Positions 45,079-53,833 of a stretch of 64,000 nucleotides of DNA are shown in pieces. The stretch comes from Dysgonomonas sp. PF1-14 (GTDB lineage Bacteria > Bacteroidota > Bacteroidia > Bacteroidales > Dysgonomonadaceae), in contig NZ_JARXWN010000010.1 of the NCBI RefSeq assembly GCF_029892965.1, positions 62,001-126,000 of the forward strand. The letters run 5' to 3'. Below the pieces are notes generated by a model. The model saw only the letters and a program-made list of their open reading frames with translations. It was not told the origin of the DNA and did not search any database. A program made the translations under genes and the position numbers. The first letter of the stretch is position 1, and each line of letters starts with the position of its first letter.

Positions 45079-46614
45079 ATGAAAAATTTTTGGAAAAATG
45101 TTTCAACCTATGTTGTGGTTGCATTAGTGAGTATAGGCGCTACATATGGCATGTACAGCTACATGGACTATCGTAAAGGCTACAGTTCATCTGACACATA
45201 CAACTATGGTCACGAGTTTGACCAAAGTGGCGTGCATCTGGCCAGCCTTACTGCCGACGGTTACCCAGATTTTACCAAAGCTGCAGAAAACTCTATCCAT
45301 GCGGTAGTACACATCAAGTCGACAGTAAAAGCTCAGTCTTCATCTTCGCCTCAACGGCAGGGTAGACAGAGAATGATCGATCCGTTCGAATTCTTTTTCG
45401 GGAATCCCGGCGGTGGCGGAGACAATTATCAATATGGCAGTCCGCAGCCTAGTGTAGGATTCGGTTCAGGCGTCATTATTTCTAAAGATGGCTACATTGT
45501 TACCAATAATCACGTAATCGAAAAAGCTGACGAAATAGAAGTTACACTAAATGATAACAGTAAATATACAGCTAAGCTTATAGGTACTGACCCTCAGACC
45601 GACATAGCCTTATTGAAAGTCGAAGGGAAAGATTTGCCTTATATCCCGTTCGGAAACTCCGACAATCTGAAAGTAGGTGAATGGGTACTGGCCGTAGGAA
45701 ACCCTTTCAACCTGACATCAACCGTTACAGCCGGTATCGTAAGTGCCAAAGGGCGTGGAGGAATCGGATCGTTCAATCAGGGAAATATCCAGTCATTTAT
45801 CCAGACTGATGCCGCTATCAACAGAGGTAACAGTGGTGGTGCACTGGTAAATACCAACGGAGAACTGATAGGCATAAACACAGCCATCTATTCACAGACC
45901 GGAGACTTTGCAGGTTATGGCTTTGCCGTACCTATCTCGATTGCCGGAAAAGTGGTTGCCGACATTAAAGAATTCGGAACTGTTCAGCGTGCCGTTCTCG
46001 GTGTAATGATACAGGATATATCTACAGCAAAAGAGGCCGATCCCGAAAAGACTAAAAATATAAAGGTAAATGAAGGTATTCATGTGAGTGGATTTGCAGA
46101 AATGAGTCCTGCCAAACAAGCCGGAGTAGAAGAAGGTGACGTAATAACCGCAGTGAACGGAGTAAAAGTAAAAAATGTAAGTGAGCTTCAAGATCAGATC
46201 AACAGGTTCCGTCCGGGTGACAAAGTAAAACTGGATATTGTAAGAGGTGCAGCCAATAAGAACATTGACGTTACACTTAAAACCAGTACAGGCAGCACTT
46301 CGGTAGTGAAGAAAGAAGATGCTGTAGGATCGGCAGGTGCAGCGTTCAAAGAACTTACTACTGAAAAGAAGAAACAGCTGGGCATCAGCTATGGAGTGGA
46401 AGTAGCAGGTGTAGACAATGCCGGCAAATTCCACAAGGAAGGTATAGCAAAGGGATTTGTTATATTGAAGATCAACAATCAGACTGTATCTTCGCCTGTC
46501 GAAGTGGAAAGAATAATACAGGCTACAAGCAACAGTCAGGACAAAGTTCTGTTTATATCAGGTATAACATCTAACGGAGAACGAAAATATTATGCCGTAG
46601 ATCTGAGTGAATAA
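45079..46614 (+). CDS. degP: Periplasmic serine protease DegP/HtrA (Do family)
   Basis: 511 residues from the ATG at 45079; the TTG two codons earlier is rejected. N-terminal hydrophobic anchor or signal (VVVALVSIGATYGMY). Trypsin-like triad His145 (NNHVIE), Asp175 (TDIALLKV), Ser252 (RGNSGGAL), then two PDZ domains (about 300-395 and 430-505). Degrades or refolds damaged envelope proteins. Standalone; strong terminator downstream. Confidence 0.95.
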   Translation: MKNFWKNVSTYVVVALVSIGATYGMYSYMDYRKGYSSSDTYNYGHEFDQSGVHLASLTADGYPDFTKAAENSIHAVVHIKSTVKAQSSSSPQRQGRQRMIDPFEFFFGNPGGGGDNYQYGSPQPSVGFGSGVIISKDGYIVTNNHVIEKADEIEVTLNDNSKYTAKLIGTDPQTDIALLKVEGKDLPYIPFGNSDNLKVGEWVLAVGNPFNLTSTVTAGIVSAKGRGGIGSFNQGNIQSFIQTDAAINRGNSGGALVNTNGELIGINTAIYSQTGDFAGYGFAVPISIAGKVVADIKEFGTVQRAVLGVMIQDISTAKEADPEKTKNIKVNEGIHVSGFAEMSPAKQAGVEEGDVITAVNGVKVKNVSELQDQINRFRPGDKVKLDIVRGAANKNIDVTLKTSTGSTSVVKKEDAVGSAGAAFKELTTEKKKQLGISYGVEVAGVDNAGKFHKEGIAKGFVILKINNQTVSSPVEVERIIQATSNSQDKVLFISGITSNGERKYYAVDLSE

Positions 46615-46640
46615 ATAACCAATCAGATTCTTAACAATGA

Positions 46641-46684
46641 AAAACGCTTAAGCATGAAACAAAATACATGCTTAAGCGTTATTT
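46641..46684 (+). terminator. Terminator of htrA
   Basis: Perfect 14-bp stem AACGCTTAAGCATG (46643-46656) and CATGCTTAAGCGTT (46667-46680), loop of 10, followed by ATTTAT. Confidence 0.8.
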
Positions 46685-46804
46685 ATATAGAAGCCTGTTT
46701 ATAAATAAAATTTATAATAAGACAAATACATTAATTGAATATTATTAACAATAGCCTTCTCATAATAAAGGGAAGCAGATAGGCTATGTTTGCTATTTTT
46801 TTAC

Positions 46805-46812
46805 TATATTTG
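46805..46812 (+). promoter_or_regulatory. Putative -7 box of rpoD
   Basis: TATATTTG matches the Bacteroidota -7 consensus and lies 38 bp before the ATG; the nearest TTTG (46789-46792) is only 12 bp upstream, so the -33 element is not proven. Confidence 0.45.
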
Positions 46813-46850
46813 CAAACATTTTTGGAACATTCTAACATATATATCTATAT

Positions 46851-47711
46851 ATGAGGCAGTTAAAAATAACAAAGTCAATTACAAATCGTGAAAGTGCGTC
46901 TTTAGACAAGTATTTACAAGAAATTGGCCGAGAAGATCTTATTACAGTTGAAGAAGAAGTAGAGTTAGCACAAGCCATTAAAAAAGGTGACAGGGCTGCA
47001 TTGGAAAAACTAACGAGAGCTAATTTAAGGTTCGTGGTTTCCGTAGCCAAACAATACCAAAATCAAGGGCTGAGCTTACCCGATCTTATCAACGAAGGGA
47101 ATCTGGGACTGATTAAAGCTGCTGAGAAGTTCGACGAAACCAGAGGATTTAAATTTATCAGTTATGCGGTATGGTGGATTCGCCAATCCATATTGCAGGC
47201 ACTAGCAGAACAATCGCGTATCGTACGCCTTCCGCTCAATCAAGTAGGCTCGCTAAACAAAATTAGCAAAGCTTTCTCTAAATTTGAGCAGGAAAACGAA
47301 CGCAAGCCATCAGCTGAAGAGCTAGCCGAGCAACTGGACATACCGGTAGATAAAATTGCAGACTCGCTAAAGGTTTCGGGACGTCACATCTCAATGGATG
47401 CACCTTTTGTAGAAGGTGAAGACAACAGCTTACTGGATGTACTTGTAAACGACGATGCTCCGATTGCCGACCGCACATTGATAAACGAATCGCTCCAGCA
47501 GGAGATCGAACGTGCATTATCGACATTGACGGAAAGAGAAAGCGAAATTATCAAGATGTTCTTCGGAATAGGGTATCAGGAAATGACCCTTGAGGAGATC
47601 GGTGATAAATTTCAACTCACACGAGAACGTGTCCGTCAGATTAAGGAAAAAGCAATCAAGCGTCTACGCCAAAATTCACGAAGCAAATTACTAAAAAGCT
47701 ACTTGGGGTAA
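46851..47711 (+). CDS. rpoD: Primary sigma factor RpoD
   Basis: 286 residues. Region 1.2 ([25 protein letters not shown]), region 2 ([57 protein letters not shown]), region 3 and region 4 ([27 protein letters not shown]) are all present. Region 1.1 is missing, as usual for the short Bacteroidota primary sigma, which recognises the TTTG/TAnnTTTG promoters listed in this window. Standalone, with its own terminator. Confidence 0.96.
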   Translation: MRQLKITKSITNRESASLDKYLQEIGREDLITVEEEVELAQAIKKGDRAALEKLTRANLRFVVSVAKQYQNQGLSLPDLINEGNLGLIKAAEKFDETRGFKFISYAVWWIRQSILQALAEQSRIVRLPLNQVGSLNKISKAFSKFEQENERKPSAEELAEQLDIPVDKIADSLKVSGRHISMDAPFVEGEDNSLLDVLVNDDAPIADRTLINESLQQEIERALSTLTERESEIIKMFFGIGYQEMTLEEIGDKFQLTRERVRQIKEKAIKRLRQNSRSKLLKSYLG

Positions 47712-47742
47712 CAGAGACTGTTGCAATCAAGTTAAAATGATA

Positions 47743-47772
47743 AAGAGAACCGGAATCGGTTCTCTTTTTTTG
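47743..47772 (+). terminator. Terminator of rpoD
   Basis: Stem AGAGAACCG (47744-47752) and CGGTTCTCT (47757-47765), loop GAAT, then TTTTTTTG. Confidence 0.88.
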
Positions 47773-47788
47773 TTGCACCGAATTCACT

Positions 47789-48370
47789 TCAAAATTTATA
47801 GCCCAAACTGAAGCGAAATAGTTGATTATTGACCCGACTATTCTTTCCTGTTGCACCAGTCAGCCCATACTGATATGCCAGACCTGCATAAATTTTATCT
47901 ATCTCTATTCCTCCACCGACATTCAATCCGAACTCAAATCGGCTATATATGTCATAAGTAGAGAACTCATTAATAGTATTATTTTTATAATCATAATTAC
48001 TATCCCCGAAAAGCCCGCATTTCAAATATGGTCCGAGATCTATTATTAGTTTTGTGTTCTCGGAAAGCGGCTGTCGAAAAGATAAATTTACGGGAATTTC
48101 CAGATTATACCTTTCGACAGAACCTTTTACTATGTATTCATCTGATTCGAACCCAAATTGGAAATATGAAAATAATACGGAAGGCTGCAAATATATTTTT
48201 TCTGATAAATAAAAATCATAAGTAGGCCCAATATGAAATCCCAAACGATAATTAGATAAATCATGCTTTACCAATGTACAATAATCCAAGCCACCTTTCA
48301 CTCCCCATTGTGCATACAACGCGAAAGGAACAAGAATAAACAGATATAGTAGTATTCTCTTTTTAATCAT
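47789..48370 (-). CDS. Outer-membrane beta-barrel protein (porin-like, PF13568 type)
   Basis: 193 residues. Signal peptide (KKRILLYLFILVPFALYAQ) immediately followed by WGVKGGLDY, the usual start of the small barrel family. Strands include GFHIGPTYDFYLSEKIYLQPSVLFSYFQFGF, NLSFRQPLSENTKLIIDLGPYLKCGLFG, and the C-terminal RFSLGYKF. Small OmpW-like barrel of unknown cargo. The next gene on the minus strand lies upstream by about 50 bp. Confidence 0.8.
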   Translation of the reverse strand: MIKKRILLYLFILVPFALYAQWGVKGGLDYCTLVKHDLSNYRLGFHIGPTYDFYLSEKIYLQPSVLFSYFQFGFESDEYIVKGSVERYNLEIPVNLSFRQPLSENTKLIIDLGPYLKCGLFGDSNYDYKNNTINEFSTYDIYSRFEFGLNVGGGIEIDKIYAGLAYQYGLTGATGKNSRVNNQLFRFSLGYKF

Positions 48371-48420
48371 AAGATAAATTTTAAGATATTATAATCACTA
48401 TTAGATAATTAACTAAACAA

Positions 48421-49935
48421 CTAATCTTTTTTTACAATTTTTAATCCTCGCCACACATTTCCAAAACGACCACACGTATATACCTCTCCTGCTTTTAATG
48501 TAGGATAATTCATTTTAGAAGTTTCTTTTATTGAATTAGCCCAGCGACCTGCATCACTCCATGAAGAAAAACCTGGCACATCTATCAAATTTAGAGAAAT
48601 GGCAAATTTAACTTGATTTGCAAAAACATGTGTATACTTATCTTCATTATACTTTATTACTTCTTCATCAAGAATAATTGTATACATATGTGTTCGATTA
48701 GTTACCAAAACCGCCTGAGCTTTCTCCAGTTGATTTGGCTCCGTAAGCCATCCTTTCAAAAAATTATATAAAGGCTTCACTCCATATTTAGCATATTTAA
48801 CAATTTCACTACCAGAAATATCAGGATTATAAACTGGTATTATCGACAACTCCCCACTTGCACCAGGTACAAGTAGTTTAACTGGAGGAAACTGTCTTAT
48901 GGTTTGCATACCTTGTATACTTTCAGAAAAATTATCTCTTAATTTTGTTTCTAAAACAACTCCTCGCCAACCAATACGCAATTCATCCGCATTTGTCTTA
49001 CTCCATCCAATCCAGTTTTTTTTATCAGTCCAACCGCTAACGCCCGTTTCCGTATATACAAACCAATTATAATGATAAAACTTACCCCTTATCCTCCTGT
49101 CCTTACTAAAATTCACAGTAGGAGTAACCGATGTTTGAAAAATATTTTGGATTATTTTTCCAGCCCAAGTCTTTCTTTTATCTGAGAAAGTCTGAAAACT
49201 GTCATAATCGGGGCCGATAGGAGCAGGCTTACTCAACGAAGGTGTACTATACCAATTATTAAGGTCAATATCTAAATTCTCTATTTCATAGCACTCGCCT
49301 TCATCGACAAGAACTATATCATCTACATTCTCCTGATAAGTATCTATTAATAATATATCCGGTGCAAGCTCATAAACTTTTTCTCCCACCGAATCCTTCC
49401 TAATGATATTTTCAGAAGCCATCAATTGGAGAAACTCCTTTTCTTTGTCTTTTGGATATTTATAAGTTCCTTCCGGAGTAATTTTTATCACTTCATCCAA
49501 AACCTCCAATTCGCCAAAAGGATTAAGCAATGCAGCAAATTTCACATTCGGCACTAGAGTATCATATCCTAAAGCTTCATAATAGGTTATCCCCTCTTCC
49601 AACATACCACCAGGAGCTACCTTTTCTATAAGAGCAGCTAATTCTTCCGAGATAAAAACATCATTCATATCCACTTCCTCGAGCATACTCACAAACTCGT
49701 CTTCCGAAGTTTCCTCGTCTTCCGAAATTTCAGCAGATTTCAATCGTCTATTGTAACTACCAGAATTAATTACATTTACCAAATCTTCGGAGGAAGAAAA
49801 AGATAAACGAGTGTTCACATCCTTTTTCAGACTCAAAAGTTTAGTACTTTCCTCCGAATAATGGTTGTCATCCGTACAATTTAAATTGATAAACACCAGA
49901 ACTAAAATAATAAGTAAAAATGAAAGTTTTTCCAT
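48421..49935 (-). CDS. AT-rich lipoprotein of unknown function
   Basis: 504 residues from the ATG at 49935 (an upstream ATG at 50001 adds a hydrophobic non-signal stretch and is rejected). Lipobox INLNC, then an acidic region (SEDEETSEDEFVSMLEEVD). A middle segment ALLNPFGELEVLDEVIKITPEGTYKYP resembles the LLNxxGEIxVxDxIYKITPxGT motif seen in many Bacteroides surface lipoproteins (from memory, unverified). The C-terminal half is Trp/Tyr-rich (FYHYNWFVYTETGVSGWTDKKNWIGWSK). Codons are markedly AT-rich compared with neighbours. No enzyme motif. Possibly an acquired surface protein. Confidence 0.65.
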   Translation of the reverse strand: MEKLSFLLIILVLVFINLNCTDDNHYSEESTKLLSLKKDVNTRLSFSSSEDLVNVINSGSYNRRLKSAEISEDEETSEDEFVSMLEEVDMNDVFISEELAALIEKVAPGGMLEEGITYYEALGYDTLVPNVKFAALLNPFGELEVLDEVIKITPEGTYKYPKDKEKEFLQLMASENIIRKDSVGEKVYELAPDILLIDTYQENVDDIVLVDEGECYEIENLDIDLNNWYSTPSLSKPAPIGPDYDSFQTFSDKRKTWAGKIIQNIFQTSVTPTVNFSKDRRIRGKFYHYNWFVYTETGVSGWTDKKNWIGWSKTNADELRIGWRGVVLETKLRDNFSESIQGMQTIRQFPPVKLLVPGASGELSIIPVYNPDISGSEIVKYAKYGVKPLYNFLKGWLTEPNQLEKAQAVLVTNRTHMYTIILDEEVIKYNEDKYTHVFANQVKFAISLNLIDVPGFSSWSDAGRWANSIKETSKMNYPTLKAGEVYTCGRFGNVWRGLKIVKKD

Positions 49936-50247
49936 AAGAATTATTTTTAATAAATAAAAAATAAATTTAATTAAAAATAAACAAATCGACAAGCTAATCA
50001 AATAAGAAATTGGAATATCTCAAATTTTTGGCAAATCTTGTGGTATTAACTAAATAATAATTGACAGTCCCTTGCCCTGTCTGCAATACAATACTTTATA
50101 CCTCATCCGTAGTATTAAACATACTGAATTACTATCACCTCCATTTCAATGGAAACGCATAATTTTGTCAAAAAAAAGATAGAATCTAAACTTTTTATTA
50201 TTAACTTGCGTTCAAACTAAATACGAACTACTTAAAAACAATACAAA
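49936..50247. other. 312-bp divergent intergenic region
   Basis: Between the AT-rich lipoprotein (minus) and YegP (plus). Very AT-rich at the lipoprotein end (aataaataaaaaataaattt), then CTTGCCCTGTCTGCAATACAATAC at 50070. A weak -7-like TAACTTGC (50203) precedes the YegP gene. I see no further supported feature. Confidence 0.4.
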
Positions 50248-50589
50248 ATGGGAAAATTTGAAATCAAAAAAAGAAAAAACGGGGAATTCCAATTTGATCT
50301 TAAAGCAAGTAACGGTCAGGTTATTTTGACCAGTGAAGGATATACCACAAAAGAAAATTGCAAAAACGGTATCGAATCAGTTAAGAAAAACAGTCAGGTA
50401 GACGCTCGTTTCGATAAACTGGAAGCGAAAAACGGTAAGCCGTACTTCAATCTGAAAGCTACAAACGGACAGATTATTGGTACAAGTGAAATGTACGAAA
50501 GTGTTGCCAGCCGCGATAACGGAATTGCTTCTGTTAAGAAAAATGCTCCTGATGCAGATGTAGTAGATCTTACTGTGGAGAAAAAATAA
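50248..50589 (+). CDS. YegP/DUF1508 tandem-repeat protein
   Basis: 113 residues with two DUF1508 repeats: KFEIKKRKNGEFQFDLKASNGQVILTSEGYTTKENCKNGIESVKKN and a second RFDKLEAKNGKPYFNLKATNGQIIGTSEMYESVASRDNGIASVKKN. These compact repeats have no known activity. Cytoplasmic, highly basic. Followed by a terminator. Confidence 0.9.
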   Translation: MGKFEIKKRKNGEFQFDLKASNGQVILTSEGYTTKENCKNGIESVKKNSQVDARFDKLEAKNGKPYFNLKATNGQIIGTSEMYESVASRDNGIASVKKNAPDADVVDLTVEKK

Positions 50590-50613
50590 GTAAAAAGAAA
50601 TAAAGAAAGTTCG

Positions 50614-50646
50614 GCGAAGACTCAGAAATGGGTCTTCGCTTTTTTT
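50614..50646 (+). terminator. Terminator of the YegP gene
   Basis: Stem GCGAAGACTC (50614-50623) and GGGTCTTCGC (50630-50639), one mismatch, then TTTTTTTATG. Confidence 0.82.
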
Positions 50647-50708
50647 ATGTATTTACTACTATTTTATCTATATATAGCTGATAGAGTTCAGCACTACAAT
50701 TTACAACA

Positions 50709-50775
50709 AGCAGGAAAAGTAATAGAAAATAAACATAGTGCAAAAGCATTACATTCGTTACATTTTAGTTAAAAT
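50709..50775. repeat. Dispersed intergenic repeat, copies G (reverse)
   Basis: Reading the minus strand gives TTTTAACTAAAATGTAACGA then ATGTAATGCTTTTGC... ATTACTTTTCC, the same layout as copies B and C. Inverted orientation relative to those. Confidence 0.65.
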
Positions 50776-50890
50776 TCAGTGTACTAGTTCATAGGGTTAG
50801 TTACACTTCGTTCCGTTGAACGATGTTTCTGGTGTACTAGAAAGAAATATAATTTAGACTAGCAAGCTAGTAAACTAAAAACTAGTAAAC

Positions 50891-50950
50891 TCGTTACTTT
50901 GGCTCCGCTTCGCTCTGCCGATCGTTGATTCGTTACATTTTAGTTAAAAT
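50891..50950. repeat. Dispersed intergenic repeat, copy H (reverse, extended middle)
   Basis: Minus-strand reading starts ATTTTAACTAAAATGTAACG and continues with CAACGATCGGCAGAGCGAAG, resembling the middle of copies A and D. Confidence 0.55.
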
Positions 50951-51058
50951 CTTAATTGCATCTAACAATATAAATCGTTAACCGAAGTAAAAAATAGCTG
51001 ATATTAAAGAACATAACATACAGGATAAGATTTTTAATAAATTTTTCTTTCTTTTAAT

Positions 51059-51090
51059 CTTGTTCATTAAAATATTTTATCATACTTTTG
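51059..51090 (+). promoter_or_regulatory. Promoter of the barrel-PII-Amt operon
   Basis: CTTG (51059-51062), 20-bp spacer, TACTTTTG (51083-51090). The leader to the ATG at 51183 would be about 90 nt. Confidence 0.5.
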
Positions 51091-51182
51091 CTTTTAAATA
51101 AATCAAAAAGATACAATCCTATCCATTCTCTAATCAAAAAGTACATTTAAAATTGATTTTAACAACTTTAAATATTTTGATT

Positions 51183-51911
51183 ATGAAGATTTATCCTTTT
51201 AGTAAAAGAGTTTGTTTGGTTATCCTGTTATCCGGTCTGCTTCCGGCGATATCAGCCAAAGCCCAGAAAGGCATTGACGTCGACTTCGGAGCAGACCTTG
51301 TTAGTTCTTATGTATGGCGCGGCTATAAACAAGCCGGGGCAAGTGTACAACCCGGTATCAGTGCCAGCATCAGCGGATTCACTCTGGGAGCATGGGGTTC
51401 AACAGACATTTCCAGCTCGGGTGCCAAAGAAGTCGACTTTTACGCATCGTACGAAAACAGTGGGTTCAAAGCTATGGTGACGGATTACTGGTGGGATGGC
51501 GAAGGTACATACCGCTACTTCAGTAGTCCGAATGAAGGTTACAACGGTCATTATCTGGAAGCCACACTGGGTTATACACTACCCGAATCTTTTCCACTAA
51601 GCATCACATGGAACACCTTCGTACTGGGTAAAGGCAACAAAAAAGCCGATGGGGACAACTCCTACTCTACCTATGTAGAACTCGCTTATCCATTTTCGGT
51701 AAAAGGTGTAGACATGGGAATAGCGGCAGGTTTCACTCCTTGGGAAAGTGCAGTGTATGGGTCTACAGGTTTCAACTTCACATCAGTTACGCTACACGCA
51801 TCTAAGAGTATTAAGATCACCGACTCGTTCTCATTGCCTGTATTTGCCAATGTAATATGCAACCCGCACAGAGAGGATATCCATTTTGTATTCGGCATAT
51901 CAATTAAGTAA
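51183..51911 (+). CDS. Outer-membrane beta-barrel protein in ammonium operon (TorF/Gcw_chp-like)
   Basis: 242 residues from the ATG at 51183; an earlier in-frame ATG (51153) adds residues that do not fit a signal peptide. Signal peptide (VCLVILLSGLLPAISAKAQ) then strands such as VDFGADLVSSYVWRGYKQAG, GVQPGISASISGFTLGAWGSTDIS and SLPVFANVICNPHREDIHFVFGISIK, resembling the TorF/Gcw_chp porin-like family. 20 bp upstream of the PII gene, so co-transcribed. A role in ammonium passage across the outer membrane is inferred from context. Confidence 0.75.
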   Translation: MKIYPFSKRVCLVILLSGLLPAISAKAQKGIDVDFGADLVSSYVWRGYKQAGASVQPGISASISGFTLGAWGSTDISSSGAKEVDFYASYENSGFKAMVTDYWWDGEGTYRYFSSPNEGYNGHYLEATLGYTLPESFPLSITWNTFVLGKGNKKADGDNSYSTYVELAYPFSVKGVDMGIAAGFTPWESAVYGSTGFNFTSVTLHASKSIKITDSFSLPVFANVICNPHREDIHFVFGISIK

Positions 51912-51930
51912 TTCTAAAACATTTATCAAT

Positions 51931-52290
51931 ATGAAGAAAATTGAAGCAATCATCCGTAAATCGAAGTTCAATGAGGTACGCAGCGCCTTGCACGAAGCCG
52001 ATATAGACTTTCTGTCGTGGTGGGACGTAAAAGGACAGGGCAGCGCCCGACAAGGGTTAATATTCAGAGGGATAGCATATGATGTGAATGCTATCGACCG
52101 TATTTACATATCATTTGTAGTAAGAAACATCAATGTGGAGAAATCCATAGATGCCATTCTGAGAGCAGCATACACAGGTGAAAGCGGGGACGGACGAATA
52201 TTCGTATCCAGCATAGAGCAATCTATACGCATCCGCACTGGCGATCATGGTGACGAATCGTTGTACGACAAAGAGGAAGAAGAGAAGTAA
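51931..52290 (+). CDS. glnK: Nitrogen regulatory protein PII
   Basis: 119 residues from the ATG at 51931 (the longer reading upstream overlaps the barrel gene). PII fold with MKKIEAIIRKSKFNEVRSAL, the B-loop TGESGDGRIFVSSIEQSIRIRTG, and a T-loop GQGSARQGLIFRG in which the usual uridylylated Tyr51 is Phe45. It should therefore act by ligand binding (ATP/2-oxoglutarate) without uridylylation. Its genetic link to amt fits the usual gating of Amt by a GlnK trimer. Confidence 0.92.
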   Translation: MKKIEAIIRKSKFNEVRSALHEADIDFLSWWDVKGQGSARQGLIFRGIAYDVNAIDRIYISFVVRNINVEKSIDAILRAAYTGESGDGRIFVSSIEQSIRIRTGDHGDESLYDKEEEEK

Positions 52291-52325
52291 AGATTGAGGT
52301 TAATTAGGGAAAAAAACAAAAGTAT

Positions 52326-53750
52326 ATGAAACGCATATTATTCAAACATATCACAGCATTATTATTCATATTGATAGCCATTCCTACAGCCGTGATGGCT
52401 CAGGATTCGCTAACGACAACAACAGAAACCATTCAGGTGGCAGCAGTGGCTCCCGTAACTGAAGAAATAGCTATAGTAGACGAAACACAAACTCTAAACT
52501 CAGGAAACACTGCATGGATCATCGTAGCTACCATATTGGTAATGCTGATGACAGTTCCCGGACTTGCTCTGTTCTATGGAGGACTTGTACGCCAGAAGAA
52601 TGTACTAAGCATCATTATGCAATGTCTTATCATTACCGGAGTGATCAGTATCCTCTGGATCGCATTCGGATACAGTTGGGTATTCGGTACTGCTTTCATG
52701 GATTCCGGTAATGCAGTGGGAGCTGTAATCGGAGGATTTGACAAAGTATTCCTTAAAAGTCTCACGCTAGAAACATACATGGACGGACCGGGCATACCTG
52801 AAATCCTGTTCGCTTTGTTCCAATGTATGTTTGCAGTTATCACACCTGCCCTCATCATCGGAGCATTTGCCGAAAGGATTAAATTCTCCGGCTTCCTTGT
52901 CTTTACCATACTGTGGGCTATTGTAGTCTACAACCCGATGGCACACTGGGTATGGGGTGGCGGCTGGCTCATGGAAATGGGAGCCATCGACTTTGCCGGA
53001 GGTACAGTAGTGCATATCAATGCGGGTATTTCGGCTCTGGTAATGGCCATCATGCTCGGACGCCGCAAAGGCTTTAAGACAATAGGGCATCCATTTACCC
53101 CTCACAATATTCCGTTCGTATTTATTGGTACAGCACTACTATGGCTAGGCTGGTTCGGCTTCAATGCCGGTAGCGGTCTTGCGGCAGACGGTCTTGCGGC
53201 AAATGCTTTTCTGGTAACACACCTGGCCACCTGTGTAGCTGCTGTAGTATGGATGAGCATCGAATGGATCATGTATAAAAAACCAACTATCGTGGGATTC
53301 TGTACAGGAGCTGTAGCCGGACTGGTAGCAATTACACCCGCTGCCGGAACAGTAGATGTGCTAGGTGCATTTGCTATCGGAGGAATCTCGGCTTTGGTGT
53401 GCTTCTGGATGGTAGCCTATGTAAAATCAAAACTGAAATATGATGATTCACTAGACGCATTCGGTGTACACGGTGTAGGCGGTATAGTCGGTTCTATACT
53501 GACCGGAGTGTTTGCAACACAGTCTATCACCGGAGCAGAGGGCGTACAGGGCGCTCTGTACGGTGACTGGAATCAGCTATGGATACAAATAGTAGCTACT
53601 GCGGCATCTGTGGCATACAGCGCAATACTGACATTCATCCTGTTCTTTATTGTCAACAAGACAATCGGTTTAAGAGTGTCTAAAGAAGATGAATCTGTTG
53701 GTCTTGACATCTCTCAGCATGGGGAAATCGCTTACAGCGAAGACGAATAA
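52326..53750 (+). CDS. amt: Ammonium transporter
   Basis: 474 residues. A cleavable signal-like start (LFKHITALLFILIAIPTAVMAQ) and 11 helices. The twin-His pore motif is present: DFAGGTVVHINAG and DAFGVHGVGG. FAERIKFSGF and WVWGGGW match family signatures. The protein carries NH4+/NH3 across the inner membrane. 35 bp downstream of glnK; convergent with the methyltransferase gene and followed by a terminator. Confidence 0.95.
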   Translation: MKRILFKHITALLFILIAIPTAVMAQDSLTTTTETIQVAAVAPVTEEIAIVDETQTLNSGNTAWIIVATILVMLMTVPGLALFYGGLVRQKNVLSIIMQCLIITGVISILWIAFGYSWVFGTAFMDSGNAVGAVIGGFDKVFLKSLTLETYMDGPGIPEILFALFQCMFAVITPALIIGAFAERIKFSGFLVFTILWAIVVYNPMAHWVWGGGWLMEMGAIDFAGGTVVHINAGISALVMAIMLGRRKGFKTIGHPFTPHNIPFVFIGTALLWLGWFGFNAGSGLAADGLAANAFLVTHLATCVAAVVWMSIEWIMYKKPTIVGFCTGAVAGLVAITPAAGTVDVLGAFAIGGISALVCFWMVAYVKSKLKYDDSLDAFGVHGVGGIVGSILTGVFATQSITGAEGVQGALYGDWNQLWIQIVATAASVAYSAILTFILFFIVNKTIGLRVSKEDESVGLDISQHGEIAYSEDE

Positions 53751-53781
53751 AGATTCAACTATACTATTGAAAACACACAAC

Positions 53782-53816
53782 GAGAAAGTGGGGGCATATC
53801 GTCCTCACTTTTCATT
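53782..53816 (+). terminator. Terminator of the ammonium operon
   Basis: Imperfect stem GAGAAAGTGGGG (53782-53793) with CCTCACTTTTC (53803-53813) then ATTATG; moderately convincing. Confidence 0.55.
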
Positions 53817-53833
53817 ATGTAGACACTGGACGA

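Larger units (their letters stand above)
50590..51182. other. 593-bp non-coding stretch with two reversed repeat copies
   Basis: Holds the YegP terminator, a reversed copy G of the dispersed repeat (50709-50775), CTAGTAAACT units (50845-50895), a reversed copy H with the extended middle (50891-50950), and the promoter of the ammonium operon (51059-51090). No ORF of note. Confidence 0.6.

Noticed and set aside
46687-46720. Further copy of the TGTTTAAATTT element after htrA
   Set aside because: Only GCCTGTTTATAAATAAAATTT is similar; no TIR partner found.
49936-50001. Upstream ATG of the AT-rich lipoprotein
   Set aside because: The added residues form a second hydrophobic stretch before a proper lipoprotein signal starting at 49935.
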